Made by a program: the position numbers and the translations under genes
In this document: positions 17,313 to 25,143 of the stretch, piece after piece
Layout: each line of letters begins with the position of its first letter
How positions within the stretch are numbered: position 1 is the first letter of the stretch
DNA from: Acidimicrobiaceae bacterium
GTDB lineage: Bacteria > Actinomycetota > Acidimicrobiia > Acidimicrobiales > Aldehydirespiratoraceae
Direction of reading: 5' to 3'
Assembly: GCA_009844405.1 (NCBI GenBank)
Contig: VYBO01000059.1
Location: forward strand, 1 to 34,484
DNA: 34,484 bases
Notes under the pieces: model-generated
Told to the model about the DNA's origin: nothing
The model's input: only the letters and a program-made list of their open reading frames with translations
Databases searched by the model: none

Positions 17313-18260
17313 ATGACTCATCCTTTCCGTTTCGGCGTTGAGATGAAGGCGCCGCTGCCCGGGCTGACCTGGGCGCAGTCGGCGCAGCGGCTGGAGGAGC
17401 TGGGCTTCTCCACTCTGGTCGTTCCCGACCACTTCGACGACCAGTACGCAGTCGGGCCGGCACTGGCCGCCGCGGCCGCGGCCACCACCACGCTGCGCCT
17501 CGGCGCCCTCGTGTACGGCAACGACTACCGCCACCCAGTGATGGTGGCCAAGGAGGTGGCCACCCTCGACATCCTGTCCGGCGGCCGGATGGACCTGGGC
17601 CTCGGCGCGGGCTGGAAGCGGGTCGACTACGACGAGGCCGGACTCGAATACGACCTGCCGGGGGTCCGCATCGACCGCATGGTCGAGTCGCTCCAGATCA
17701 TCAAGGGCCTGCTGGCGGACGGGCCGGTCACTTTCGAGGGCGAGCACTACACAATCCGGGGCCTCGAGGGACTGCCCAAGCCGGTGCAGTCGCCGGTGCC
17801 GGTGGCCATCGGCGGGGGCGGGCGGCGGATGCTCACCCTGGCCGGCCGCCACGCCGACATCGTGGGCGTGAATGCCAACCTGCGCTCGGGCGAGATCGGC
17901 CTCGACGCCATGAACGACGTGCTCGGCGCCGACCGCTTCGACACCAAACTCGAGTGGGTGCGGGAAGGGGCCGGCGACCGCTTCGACCAGCTCGTCCTCA
18001 ACGTGCTGATCGCGGCCTGGCAGATCACCGGGGGCGGTCAAGCCACCACCGAGGCCCTGGAAGCCACTGCGAGCATGTTCGGCCAACCACCCGAGGTCTT
18101 GGCCGACGTTCCGCTGCTGCTGATCGGGTCGCCGGCCGAGATCGCCGACACCCTGCGGCAGCGGCGGGAGCGCTGGGGCTTCAGCTACATGGTGCTAGGT
18201 GCGGCCAACAACGACATCGAGGCGTTCGCCCCGGTGATCGCCGAGCTCGACGGCGAATAG
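17313..18260 (+). CDS. LLM-class F420-dependent oxidoreductase (MSMEG_2516-like family)
   Basis: This 315-residue luciferase-like TIM-barrel protein starts FRFGVEMKAPLPG and has LVVPDHFDDQ, RLGALVYGNDYRHP, VATLDILSGGRMDLGLGAG and PVAIGGGGRRML. These are hallmarks of the F420-dependent LLM group (TIGR03621-like). Members move hydride with coenzyme F420, and the substrate is not predictable here. GAGG four bases before ATG 17313 sets the start. The frame is open much further upstream, but that overlaps lhr. It is divergent from lhr with almost no spacer, and a DtxR-type regulator follows 25 bases downstream on the same strand, so the pair may be co-transcribed. Confidence 0.93.
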   Translation: MTHPFRFGVEMKAPLPGLTWAQSAQRLEELGFSTLVVPDHFDDQYAVGPALAAAAAATTTLRLGALVYGNDYRHPVMVAKEVATLDILSGGRMDLGLGAGWKRVDYDEAGLEYDLPGVRIDRMVESLQIIKGLLADGPVTFEGEHYTIRGLEGLPKPVQSPVPVAIGGGGRRMLTLAGRHADIVGVNANLRSGEIGLDAMNDVLGADRFDTKLEWVREGAGDRFDQLVLNVLIAAWQITGGGQATTEALEATASMFGQPPEVLADVPLLLIGSPAEIADTLRQRRERWGFSYMVLGAANNDIEAFAPVIAELDGE

Positions 18261-18285
18261 CCCCGCTCTCGCCTATGGTGGAGCC

Positions 18286-18987
18286 ATGACGTCGACCACG
18301 GCCGAGGCGACGCCGTATGAGTCGCCCGAGTGGCATCCAGCCTTCGAGGAGTACTGCGAGACGATCTTCGAGCTGGCTGAGGACGACCTGGACGTCATCC
18401 AGGCCCGCATCGCCGACCGCCTGGAGATCTCCCGCCCCGCGGTGTCGGAGATGATTCGCCGGATGCAGGCCGAGGGCCTCGTCGAGGAGGGCAGGGGCAC
18501 CATCAAGCTCACGCCAAGGGGACACTCGCTGGCCGAGACGGTGGTCCGCCGCCACCGTCTGGCCGAGTGCTTCCTCACCGACATCCTGGGGCTCTCGTGG
18601 GCTGAGGCCCACCAGGAGGCGGGCAAGTGGGAGCACATCATCTCGCCGGCGGTGGAGAAGGCCATGATCCGGGTGCTCGAGCAGCCCACCACCTGCCCCC
18701 ACGGCAACCCGATCCCCGGCTCCGGCTACGAGGCGCCCGACATGGTGCCCCTCGACAGCCTGGATGTGGGACGGAGGTTCACGGTGCAGCGCATTCCCGA
18801 GGAGCTGGAGTTCCAACCCGGGATGCTCGAGTTCCTGGAGGGAGCCCAGGTGACACCGGGGTCTACGGGCACGGTCACGGCTCGCTCCCCCGACGGCACT
18901 TTCACGCTCGATGTCGAGGGCGGTGCCGTAGGCCTAAGCGACTACGCCACAGCGCGCATCCTGGTCGCCGCTGCACCCGCCGACTAA
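18286..18987 (+). CDS. DtxR/MntR-family metal-dependent transcriptional regulator
   Basis: This 233-residue protein has a winged helix (about residues 17-80, ARIADRLEISRPAVSEMIRR), a metal-binding dimerisation domain (81-150, with CPHGNPIPG) and a C-terminal SH3/FeoA-like domain (155-228). By eye-alignment to DtxR and B. subtilis MntR, metal ligands map to E22 (M10 in DtxR, D8 in MntR), E25 (E11 in MntR), H90, E94, H109, E116 and H117. The primary-site C102 (DtxR) or E99 (MntR) is Gly113. The Glu pair at 22/25 suggests a manganese-type rather than iron-type sensor, but the Gly leaves one ligand missing. GGTGGAG precedes ATG 18286. It follows the LLM oxidoreductase by 25 bases. A strong hairpin ends the gene. 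Confidence 0.92.
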   Translation: MTSTTAEATPYESPEWHPAFEEYCETIFELAEDDLDVIQARIADRLEISRPAVSEMIRRMQAEGLVEEGRGTIKLTPRGHSLAETVVRRHRLAECFLTDILGLSWAEAHQEAGKWEHIISPAVEKAMIRVLEQPTTCPHGNPIPGSGYEAPDMVPLDSLDVGRRFTVQRIPEELEFQPGMLEFLEGAQVTPGSTGTVTARSPDGTFTLDVEGGAVGLSDYATARILVAAAPAD

Positions 18988-19057
18988 CGGCGCGGCCACC
19001 CGCCCCGGCTCCGACCGAAACGGGCGACCGCATCGCTGAAGGCGCGAGGCTGAAGGC

Positions 19058-19089
19058 ACGAGGCGCCGCTACCCGCAGCGGCGCCTCGT
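19058..19089. terminator. Perfect 13-bp hairpin, bidirectional terminator candidate
   Basis: ACGAGGCGCCGCT (19058-19070), loop ACCCGC, AGCGGCGCCTCGT (19077-19089) is a perfect 13-bp inverted repeat between the DtxR-type gene and the convergent lipoprotein gene. There is no T-run. The stem contains the lipoprotein stop codon (19071-19069), so the last codons of that gene are part of the hairpin. Confidence 0.6.
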
Positions 19090-19356
19090 CTCTGCCTCCG
19101 CCATGATCACGTCCACACGGGCCCCCGCAGTCAAAGCGGCCGACTGATCGTGGGCGAGCTGAGACGCCGGTGACTCGGGTTCTTCGGCCAGCGCTGCGTC
19201 CAAATCGGCATGTTGCTCCAACAAGGCTATCCAGCGCTGCTCAGCGTCAGCCTGGCTGATCGCAGCCTGCTCACAAAGGGCTGACTGGGGATCCGGTGAC
19301 GAACAGGAGACGGCCAGAATCCCTGCCACGGCGACACCGCACACGCGGCTCCTCAC
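19069..19356 (-). CDS. Small predicted lipoprotein, function unknown
   Basis: This 95-residue protein starts MRSRVCGVAVAGILAVSCSS, a short signal sequence with a lipobox-like AVSC, so Cys18 would be lipidated and the protein anchored outside the membrane. The mature part is Ala/Gln/Glu-rich and helical (ALCEQAAISQADAEQRWIAL). The GTG start overlaps the TGA stop of the upstream gene (GTGA), so translation is coupled. It is the last gene of a three-gene minus-strand operon. No family was recognised. Confidence 0.65.
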   Translation of the reverse strand: MRSRVCGVAVAGILAVSCSSPDPQSALCEQAAISQADAEQRWIALLEQHADLDAALAEEPESPASQLAHDQSAALTAGARVDVIMAEAETRRRCG

Positions 19357-19640
19357 CCCTCCGCCAGTTCATCCGCGGACTTCTTCAGCGGGAAGGCCGC
19401 ACGACCCCACCGCTGCCAGATGAACACGGCCACTAGGAGCGGGCTCCAGATAATCGCGAGGTGTACGGCAGCCAGTCCCTTCGACGGCTCATCAATAATC
19501 CCGCTCGCGATTGCTTGGTCGTGTCCAACCGTGGTCAATCCGACCCAGACGGCTCCTGCTGCGATGTTGACGAGCCCCTCACGCCAACTCCTGAAACCTC
19601 TCTTGGGCGGGCACTTGGGAGGAATCTTGAACATCGGCAT
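19353..19640 (-). CDS. Small membrane protein with two predicted helices, function unknown
   Basis: This 95-residue protein has an N-terminal basic, Pro/Cys-containing segment (MFKIPPKCPPKRGFRSW), a first hydrophobic stretch (VNIAAGAVWVGLTTVG) and a second one (VHLAIIWSPLLVAVFIW). A charged tail follows (FPLKKSADELAEG). ATG 19640 is preceded by GTGAGGAA, which also contains the stop of the upstream gene. The longer frame to 19853 overlaps that gene and is not used. Short spacing upstream and the GTGA overlap downstream place it in the middle of a coupled operon. No family was recognised. Confidence 0.65.
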   Translation of the reverse strand: MPMFKIPPKCPPKRGFRSWREGLVNIAAGAVWVGLTTVGHDQAIASGIIDEPSKGLAAVHLAIIWSPLLVAVFIWQRWGRAAFPLKKSADELAEG

Positions 19641-19644
19641 TTCC

Positions 19645-20067
19645 TCACCCCGTTCCGCCTGACGGATGGCCCGTTGACGTAACCTGTCGTGACGAACCAG
19701 AGTTGGACGAGCGGGACCCAGTCGTCGAGCACCCCGGAAGACACGGCGGACCGGTCTGCCGGGATCTCGATGGAGTCGGGTTCCTATATTCCATCGCATA
19801 CGCCAGCCCCAAGCCGCAGGCATGGTTACGGCACAGCAGCGCGCCCAACGCATATGAAGCTGCTACTTCCACGGCCCGTTCCACCTTGGGCTTCGGATGA
19901 TCGTGTGTGACGTAGCGACACGTCCTGCGGGTGACCGTGTGCGGCCGCGAGGATCCAGTCGAAGAATCGTACCGCTGCACGGTGCGTGTGGTGGTCGTGC
20001 ACTGCGTTAGGTTGTGGGCCTCCGCGACACTCGCGATAGCGCCCACTAGCGGCACCTCCTTCGGCAT
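19645..20067 (-). CDS. Predicted exported Cys-containing protein, start uncertain, function unknown
   Basis: From ATG 20067 this is 140 residues. The frame continues upstream through a very hydrophobic stretch (LIAVLVVAVLAVTLTAV), which looks like a signal peptide or membrane anchor. The real start may therefore be GTG 20097 or further up, or may have been lost at the C11G4 junction. Visible features are a Cys/Thr-rich segment (AHNLTQCTTTTRTVQRY), RRTCRYVTHDH, a helical LGALLCRNHACGLGLAYAME and a Ser/Gly-rich tail with PPCLPGC. A TATACT -10-like hexamer lies at 20143-20138. The stop codon sits in the ribosome-binding site of the next gene four bases away, which supports a real gene. No family was recognised. 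Confidence 0.5.
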   Translation of the reverse strand: MPKEVPLVGAIASVAEAHNLTQCTTTTRTVQRYDSSTGSSRPHTVTRRTCRYVTHDHPKPKVERAVEVAASYALGALLCRNHACGLGLAYAMEYRNPTPSRSRQTGPPCLPGCSTTGSRSSNSGSSRQVTSTGHPSGGTG

Positions 20068-20172
20068 GGGAACCGCTGTCAGAGTGACGGCTAGCACAGC
20101 AACGACCAGAACCGCTATGAGGTAGCGGGCTCCACCAAGTATAGCTACCGGCGGGATAGGATCAGCGCCAAG

Positions 20173-20187
20173 CCCCCCCCCCCGGGG
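20173..20187. other. C11G4 homopolymer junction
   Basis: Eleven C followed by four G separates two head-to-head genes, neither of which has a convincing start. The minus-strand exported-protein gene loses its N-terminus on one side and the plus-strand SMC-like gene on the other. This may be an assembly join, a misread homopolymer or a true rearrangement point. Confidence 0.6.
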
Positions 20188-21090
20188 TACATAGCCTTCT
20201 TGGGCGATGTCACCACTGACGTACTCAACAAGGCTCTGCTCGATGAGGCCGGGTTCGCCGGACAGATCGAGAACGCCGAAGGCGCCAGGCGGCTGGCGCA
20301 ACAGCGCCTCGCCACGACGCGCGCCGAGCGTTCCGACGCCCACATCGAAGGCGATCTCACGAAGGCACAAGGCTCCGAGGACGCCGCGGCCGAGAGGCTC
20401 GAACAGGCGCAGAGCGAACTGCTCGCCCAGGATCCCCGCTCGATCGAGGCTCGGCTGGAGAATGCCCGCAACACCGAGACGCGTGCCCGTCGCGACCTCG
20501 CGTCGAACCGGACCCAGTACGACGACGTTCGCATCCGGCTCGCCGCGGACGGCGAACAGGGACTACACACCAGCCTCGAGGAAGCGCTCAGCCGCCATCG
20601 GGTCCGAAAGCACGAGCATGAGGGACTGGAGGCGCGCGCCGCCTCGGCGCGGCTACTGCACGACACCTTCGCTCATCGGCGACAGCAGACCCGCATGCGC
20701 TACGTCGAGCCCTTCAAGCAGACCATCGAGGAACTCGGGCGGCTGGTGTTCGGACCGTCGCTGTCGGTGGAGATCAACACCGACCTGCAGATCGTCGGCC
20801 GTACCCTCGACGACACCGCCCTGAGCGTGGATCAGCTCAGCACCGGGGCCGTCGAGCAGTTGGGCCTGCTGGCACGCCTGGCCTGCGCGATGATCGTCAG
20901 CCCCGACGGCGCCGGCGTGCCGATCATCGTCGACGACGCCTTGGGGTGGAGCGACCCGCAGCGCCTCGAGGGCATGGGCGCAGCCATTGCGGCAGCGGGC
21001 GCCCGTTGCCAGGTGATCGTGCTCACCTGCACGCCGCAGCGCTATGCGAATGTCGGCAACGCGACGACGGTCCGCTTGCCGGCGGCCTGA
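20188..21090 (+). pseudogene. C-terminal fragment of an SMC/Rad50-like ATPase
   Basis: About 300 residues remain of what is normally a much longer protein. Residues 25-165 (counting from TTG 20200) are charged and heptad-like coiled coil (ARRLAQQRLATTRAE, RLEQAQSELLAQ). After this comes the C-terminal ABC-ATPase lobe with the signature QLSTGAVEQLGLLARLA, Walker B VPIIVDDALGWSD and a closing strand QVIVLTCTPQRYANV. No Walker A is present, because the N-terminal lobe is missing. The frame is open back through the C11G4 run without a credible start. This resembles the YhaN or chromosome-segregation-like ATPases found beside nucleases. Alone it cannot bind ATP in the normal way. It is a gene remnant or an assembly truncation. 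Confidence 0.7.
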
Positions 21091-21224
21091 GCGCTCTCGC
21101 CCATCCGGACTGGACCGAGGCCGTCTACCGCTGCACCCTCGCATTTCTGGAGCATCGAGACTCCGTACCCTCTGCAAGCAATCATGCCAACGATGGTATT
21201 TGCACATTGTGTGGGTTGAATTGA

Positions 21225-21254
21225 TTGTTTTCTGTAGGGTGAGATCAATATATT
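21225..21254 (+). promoter_or_regulatory. Putative promoter of the DUF4143-type ATPase gene
   Basis: TTGTTT (21225-21230) and TATATT (21249-21254) are 18 bases apart in an unusually AT-rich stretch (about 21180-21280) between two GC-rich genes. The predicted transcription start would be some 35 bases before ATG 21296. The 205-base gap holds no other feature. Confidence 0.4.
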
Positions 21255-21295
21255 CTGCTGGCGGAAAGGTCTACAATCTGTGGGCCGAGCAGCGC

Positions 21296-22585
21296 ATGCG
21301 AGGATCGGACGCCTTGGATCCCACACTCACGCCCCCCGGATACCGCTCGCGGATCGCCGACTCGGCTATCGCCGACGCCCTGGCTCGCATGCCTGCGGTG
21401 GTGATCGAGGGACCGAGGGGCTGCGGCAAGACTTGGGCGGCCCGCAACGCGGCACGCAGCGAGGTCCTCTTCGACGGCGACACGGACGCCCGCGCGCTGG
21501 TGGCCGTCGCTCCCCGGCTTGTGCTCGAGGGTGCCGAACCGCGCCTGCTCGACGAGTGGCAGCTCGTCCCCGAAATCTGGAACCACGTGCGGCACGCCTG
21601 CGACGCAGCGCAGCGCCGGGGACGATTCCTCCTCACGGGTTCAGCGGTCCCGCCGGACGACCGCACCCGGCATTCGGGCGCGGGCAGGATGGCCCGGGTG
21701 CGTCTGCGGCCCATGTCGCTGGCCGAGACCGGCGAGTCGAGCGGCGACGTGTCTCTGGGGTCGCTGCTCGCGGGCGAGGCGGTCGCGGCCCGCCGGCCCG
21801 ACACCACGCTGGAGCAACTCGTCGAAGCCGTCTGCCGCGGCGGCTGGCCTCGCCACCTGGACACGCCAGCGCGCAGCGCGCAACGCTCCCTTGAGGACTA
21901 CCTCGGCGAGATCTGCCGAACCGACATCTCTGTCGTCGACGGGGTCCAGCGCGACCCGGCAGGCGTGCGACGGCTACTGGCCTCCCTGGGACGCAACGTC
22001 GCTACCACGGCCACGTTCACGACCCTGGCCGCCGACACCGCCGGCCCCCGACCCCTGAACCGCACCACCGCCAGCGAATACCTGCGATCCCTCGAGCGCC
22101 TCTTCGTCGTCGAGGACGTACCGCAGTGGCCGACGCACCTGCGGTCTCGTGCCGCCTTGCGCGGGGCGCCCAAGCGGCACTTCGTCGACCCGTCCCTGGC
22201 CGCAGCCGCGGTGGGCGCCGACCCGGCGCGGCTGCTGCGAGAACTCTCGGCTCTGGGGTTCCTTTTCGAGTCGCTCGTGGTACGCGACCTGCGGGTCTAC
22301 GGCGAGGCCAACGACGCGGAGGTGTACCACTACCGCGACGCCGCCAACCTGGAGGTCGACGTCATCGTCGCCGGCCGCGACGGAACCTGGATGGCAGCCG
22401 AAGTCAAGCTCGGCGGCGTCCGCGCCGTGGACGACGCAACCCGCACGCTCCGACGTCTGCGCGACAAGGTCGACACCGACCGCATGGGCGCCCCGGCCAA
22501 ACTCGCCGTGATCACCGCCACCGGCTACGCGTATGACCGCCCCGACGGCATAACCGTCCTGCCGATCACCACCATCGGCCCGTAG
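21296..22585 (+). CDS. AAA_14/DUF4143-family ATPase
   Basis: This 429-residue protein has an N-terminal AAA domain with Walker A (EGPRGCGKTWAA), an FDGD motif and Walker B-like LLDEWQLVPEIWN. The C-terminal DUF4143 domain has a PD-(D/E)XK-like core (YHYRDAANLEVDVIV, then MAAEVKLGG). Proteins of this type are widespread in bacteria, with no settled function. The nuclease-like core suggests nucleic-acid work, which is inference. ATG 21296 is used, although the Shine-Dalgarno is weak. A GGAAAGG at 21262-21268 would suit a start a little upstream (CTG 21278, non-standard). The frame is complete and lies between two gene fragments, which marks this stretch as recently rearranged. Confidence 0.85.
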   Translation: MRGSDALDPTLTPPGYRSRIADSAIADALARMPAVVIEGPRGCGKTWAARNAARSEVLFDGDTDARALVAVAPRLVLEGAEPRLLDEWQLVPEIWNHVRHACDAAQRRGRFLLTGSAVPPDDRTRHSGAGRMARVRLRPMSLAETGESSGDVSLGSLLAGEAVAARRPDTTLEQLVEAVCRGGWPRHLDTPARSAQRSLEDYLGEICRTDISVVDGVQRDPAGVRRLLASLGRNVATTATFTTLAADTAGPRPLNRTTASEYLRSLERLFVVEDVPQWPTHLRSRAALRGAPKRHFVDPSLAAAAVGADPARLLRELSALGFLFESLVVRDLRVYGEANDAEVYHYRDAANLEVDVIVAGRDGTWMAAEVKLGGVRAVDDATRTLRRLRDKVDTDRMGAPAKLAVITATGYAYDRPDGITVLPITTIGP

Positions 22586-22617
22586 CGGCCCCAGGTCAGA
22601 GTCCCAGCGACCGACCG

Positions 22618-23163
22618 CGCCAGGAGGCCGACGCCGCGGTGCTGATCGAGGACCAGTGGTTCTGCTCCGAGCCCGGCGCGATCTCCCGCAGTCCCTGGCA
22701 CCAGGACCACCCCTACTACAACCTCGACCGGCCCTTCGTGACGGTCTGGGTGACCCTCGACGACGTGACCGCCGACGCCGCGCTGCGGGTGGTGGAGGGA
22801 TCCCACGCCACCGGCATCACCTACGCGCCGATCGAGTTCTCGTCATCGATCGACACCATCGGCGGTGACTCCGAACTGGAGCCCGTGCCCGACATCGACG
22901 CCGACCCCGACCGGTTCCCGGTCACCACGTGGGATCTCCAGGCCGGCGACGCGGTGGCCATCGACTCGCGGATGCTGCACTCCACCGGCATCCGCGAGGT
23001 GGCGGACCGGCCCTTCCGGCGCCTGTCGACCCGCTACGCCCACCCCGACACCCGATACCTGGACCTCGGCGAGCAGGCCGCGGTGTTCTGGAAGATGCTC
23101 CCCCACGGCCTGAGCACCGGCGACCTGGTGGCCGGCGAGGTCTTCCCCCTCATCAAGCCCTGA
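22618..23163 (+). pseudogene. Phytanoyl-CoA dioxygenase-like gene, 5' truncated
   Basis: The fragment encodes the C-terminal two thirds of a PhyH-family Fe(II)/2-oxoglutarate dioxygenase. The iron ligands WHQDH (His and Asp, HxD) and the distal His in DSRMLHSTG are present, with a following Arg (FRRLSTRY) for 2-oxoglutarate. From memory, full PhyH proteins are near 250-300 residues; here family-like sequence begins abruptly at about VLIEDQWFCSEPG, some 50 bases after the stop of the DUF4143 gene. A GTG at 22639 could start a 174-residue product lacking the N-terminal helices and first strands, which is unlikely to fold normally. No other half is visible in the window. Confidence 0.7.
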
Positions 23164-23180
23164 GCTGCGTGCTGGGCGGC

Positions 23181-23885
23181 TCAGTCGAGCAGGCCTTCTT
23201 TGGCGGCCTTGCGGATGGCGTGGGCCCGGTCCGACACGCCGAGAGCCTTCCACAGCTTGGACAACTCCCGGTACATCGAGCTGCGCGAGTAGCCGAACTC
23301 GGCGGCCAGATCGACGATCGGCCTTCCTGACGCCACCCCTTGCAGCAGCCGTCGCTGGCCATCGTCGAGCGCCGGCGCTGGCGGGGCACCCACATGATGC
23401 TGGACCGCGACCGCGGCCTGCTCAAGACGGCATGCCCCCGCGCGGGTGGCCAGCGCGGCGAGCCGGTCGAAGTGGATCACCACCGGTGTGTGGTCGTCGA
23501 TCTCGGGCGGTTCGGCGGGCTCCGGTGCCTCTAACCCGCCCGGCTCAGCGTCGAGCCAGGTGACGATGGCGGCGCAGGCGTTTCGCATGTAGCCACCGAC
23601 GATGAGACAGTCCTCGGCCAGCAGCGTCGGTATGGTCATCTCGGCCAGGGCGTCAATGCCGTGGCTGAACAGCGACGCGATGTCGCGCTGGTACGACCGG
23701 GGCAGAGACTCCCCGTAGACGTGCACGGCCTCGCGGTGGTACTCCTCAGTCCACAGCTCGTCGTGGGGACCCTCGGGCACGCCGAAGCGATGGGCCTCCG
23801 CGATGGCCCGCGCCCCACTGGCGATGCGCCCACAGGCCAGATGCAACTGCGTCAACGCCAGACCGAGTGACTCGGCGCCGGTCAT
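23181..23885 (-). CDS. LuxR-type HTH transcriptional regulator
   Basis: This 234-residue protein has an unassigned helical N-terminal region (residues 1-170, with WTEEYHREAVHVYGESLPR) and a C-terminal helix-turn-helix (about 180-234). The helix-turn-helix reads GVASGRPIVDLAAEFGYSRS, then MYRELSKLWKALGVSDRAHA, the GerE/LuxR-like pattern. No response-regulator receiver domain is visible. ATG 23885 is chosen; TTG 23891 and GTG 23888 are in the same frame. It is divergent from a secreted protein at 24083, and three palindromes lie between the two starts, so it may control both. It is convergent with the truncated phyH gene, 17 bases apart. Confidence 0.8.
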   Translation of the reverse strand: MTGAESLGLALTQLHLACGRIASGARAIAEAHRFGVPEGPHDELWTEEYHREAVHVYGESLPRSYQRDIASLFSHGIDALAEMTIPTLLAEDCLIVGGYMRNACAAIVTWLDAEPGGLEAPEPAEPPEIDDHTPVVIHFDRLAALATRAGACRLEQAAVAVQHHVGAPPAPALDDGQRRLLQGVASGRPIVDLAAEFGYSRSSMYRELSKLWKALGVSDRAHAIRKAAKEGLLD

Positions 23886-23952
23886 CACCAAGACCCTAGC
23901 GGCCGGCGCTCGTCCGGCGGCACTGCCGGTCGGTCCGCACGCATAAGGCTAT

Positions 23953-24009
23953 GGCACACACGTCCCAGCAATCTGGAACATCTGTCCCATAACTTGGCAC
24001 ATATGTCCC
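23953..24009. promoter_or_regulatory. Three phased imperfect palindromes, putative operator
   Basis: Three 14-base sites fit GGMACANNYGTCCC: GGCACACACGTCCC (23953-23966), GGAACATCTGTCCC (23975-23988) and GGCACATATGTCCC (23996-24009). They start 22 and 21 bases apart, close to two helical turns, so they would lie on one face of the DNA. They sit in the 197-base divergent gap between the LuxR-type regulator (start 23885) and the secreted protein (start 24083). Confidence 0.7.
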
Positions 24010-24082
24010 CGCCTGGGGGCTGACTATGGCGCTGCACCTTCCGGCGAGCCGCACAAGCGGCCCCAACAATGAAGGAATCGAC

Positions 24083-25075
24083 ATGTCCAACCACCACAGC
24101 ACATCACTCCGGCCGCGAGCGCGGCAACTAGCTTGGCTAGCCGTGGCAGCCATCACCGGAATGCTCGCAATGGCATCAAGCACAACCGCGGCCGGCGCCC
24201 CCGACGACAAACGCAACCCTCCCGCCCAGACAACGGGCGAAGTCACCTGGCATCACACCGTTGGTGTCCAAGAATTCAGATACCCGAACGGACAGACCCT
24301 CACCAGAAGGGTCGAGGCATGGATAACCCCCGACGGTCGATACCGAGTCAAGACCACATCTCTGGATGGGACTCAGACATCAGAAGAAGTCGCGTATGAC
24401 GGACACGGCACCCAACTAGTCCTCTATACCGACCCGGCTGGCACTCAGCAAGCGCTAGTAATCGAGAACGACACCCACTTTGCTGTGACGGCATCAGTAG
24501 GTGCCGCGAACCGGCAGCTAAAGGACTCGATGAGAACCGCATCGAACAGCGGATACATGACATATGAAGCTGGTGCAGTCCTTCAGGGCAGTGGGAGTGC
24601 ATCATCGCTCAACGTCGACGTGCCTGCTGGAGTAGAGATCAAGGATCTATCCGACGTAACGTCGCCGCTGGAAGAATCCAGTTCAGCGAGCGTCACTCAC
24701 GCTGCAGGATCGAACTCGGAGATTATGAAGAACTTTCTGGGGTACCCTTGCCTGCGCGCATACAACTACAGAGACAACTCAACAAGATTCTTCACGGCCA
24801 ACTCACACATCAGGGGTACCTGCACCTTGGTGGCCGTCAGCATTTGGGCTAACTACTTGGGCGATAACGGGGGACTCTCGCCGCCTCGGTGCGGGTTGGC
24901 TTTCGTCGCCCACGCACCTGACCCCAGCATCGGCTATCTGCCAACCTACGTTTCGTGGAGCGGCTACTTCGACGTCAACCCAAGCGACCGGGCGTGCTCG
25001 GCGCATGCAGGCTGGGATAGCGATCACACCCTGCAAGTCGCCTATCGGGGTCTCCCTGCCAGCGTGATGGGATAG
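24083..25075 (+). CDS. Secreted protein of unknown function with four C-terminal cysteines
   Basis: This is a 330-residue protein. After a basic N-terminus (SLRPRARQ) comes a hydrophobic signal stretch (LAWLAVAAITGMLAMAS) and likely cleavage near TTAAGA. The first mature half (VTWHHTVGVQEFRYPNGQ, WITPDGRYRVKT) looks like beta-strand repeats similar in style to LolA/LppX-type lipid-binding folds, a weak resemblance only. The second half has four Cys (YPCLR, GTCTL, PRCGL, RACSA), which could form two disulfides outside the cell. AAGGAA (24072-24077) precedes ATG 24083. Base composition is visibly less GC-rich than neighbouring genes and uses AGA, CTA and AGG codons, suggesting transfer. It is probably controlled through the three palindromes upstream. 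No family was recognised. Confidence 0.8.
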   Translation: MSNHHSTSLRPRARQLAWLAVAAITGMLAMASSTTAAGAPDDKRNPPAQTTGEVTWHHTVGVQEFRYPNGQTLTRRVEAWITPDGRYRVKTTSLDGTQTSEEVAYDGHGTQLVLYTDPAGTQQALVIENDTHFAVTASVGAANRQLKDSMRTASNSGYMTYEAGAVLQGSGSASSLNVDVPAGVEIKDLSDVTSPLEESSSASVTHAAGSNSEIMKNFLGYPCLRAYNYRDNSTRFFTANSHIRGTCTLVAVSIWANYLGDNGGLSPPRCGLAFVAHAPDPSIGYLPTYVSWSGYFDVNPSDRACSAHAGWDSDHTLQVAYRGLPASVMG

Positions 25076-25143
25076 GCACTAGCGAGGCTCCTGTCAGTTC
25101 GCATGCATCGGACATGAGACCGAACCGCATCGGGTCGTCAAGT

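Noticed and set aside
20200..20230. TTG 20200 as a genuine start of a short SMC-like protein
   Set aside because: There is no ribosome-binding site and the product would lack Walker A. The frame stays open upstream, so truncation is the better explanation.
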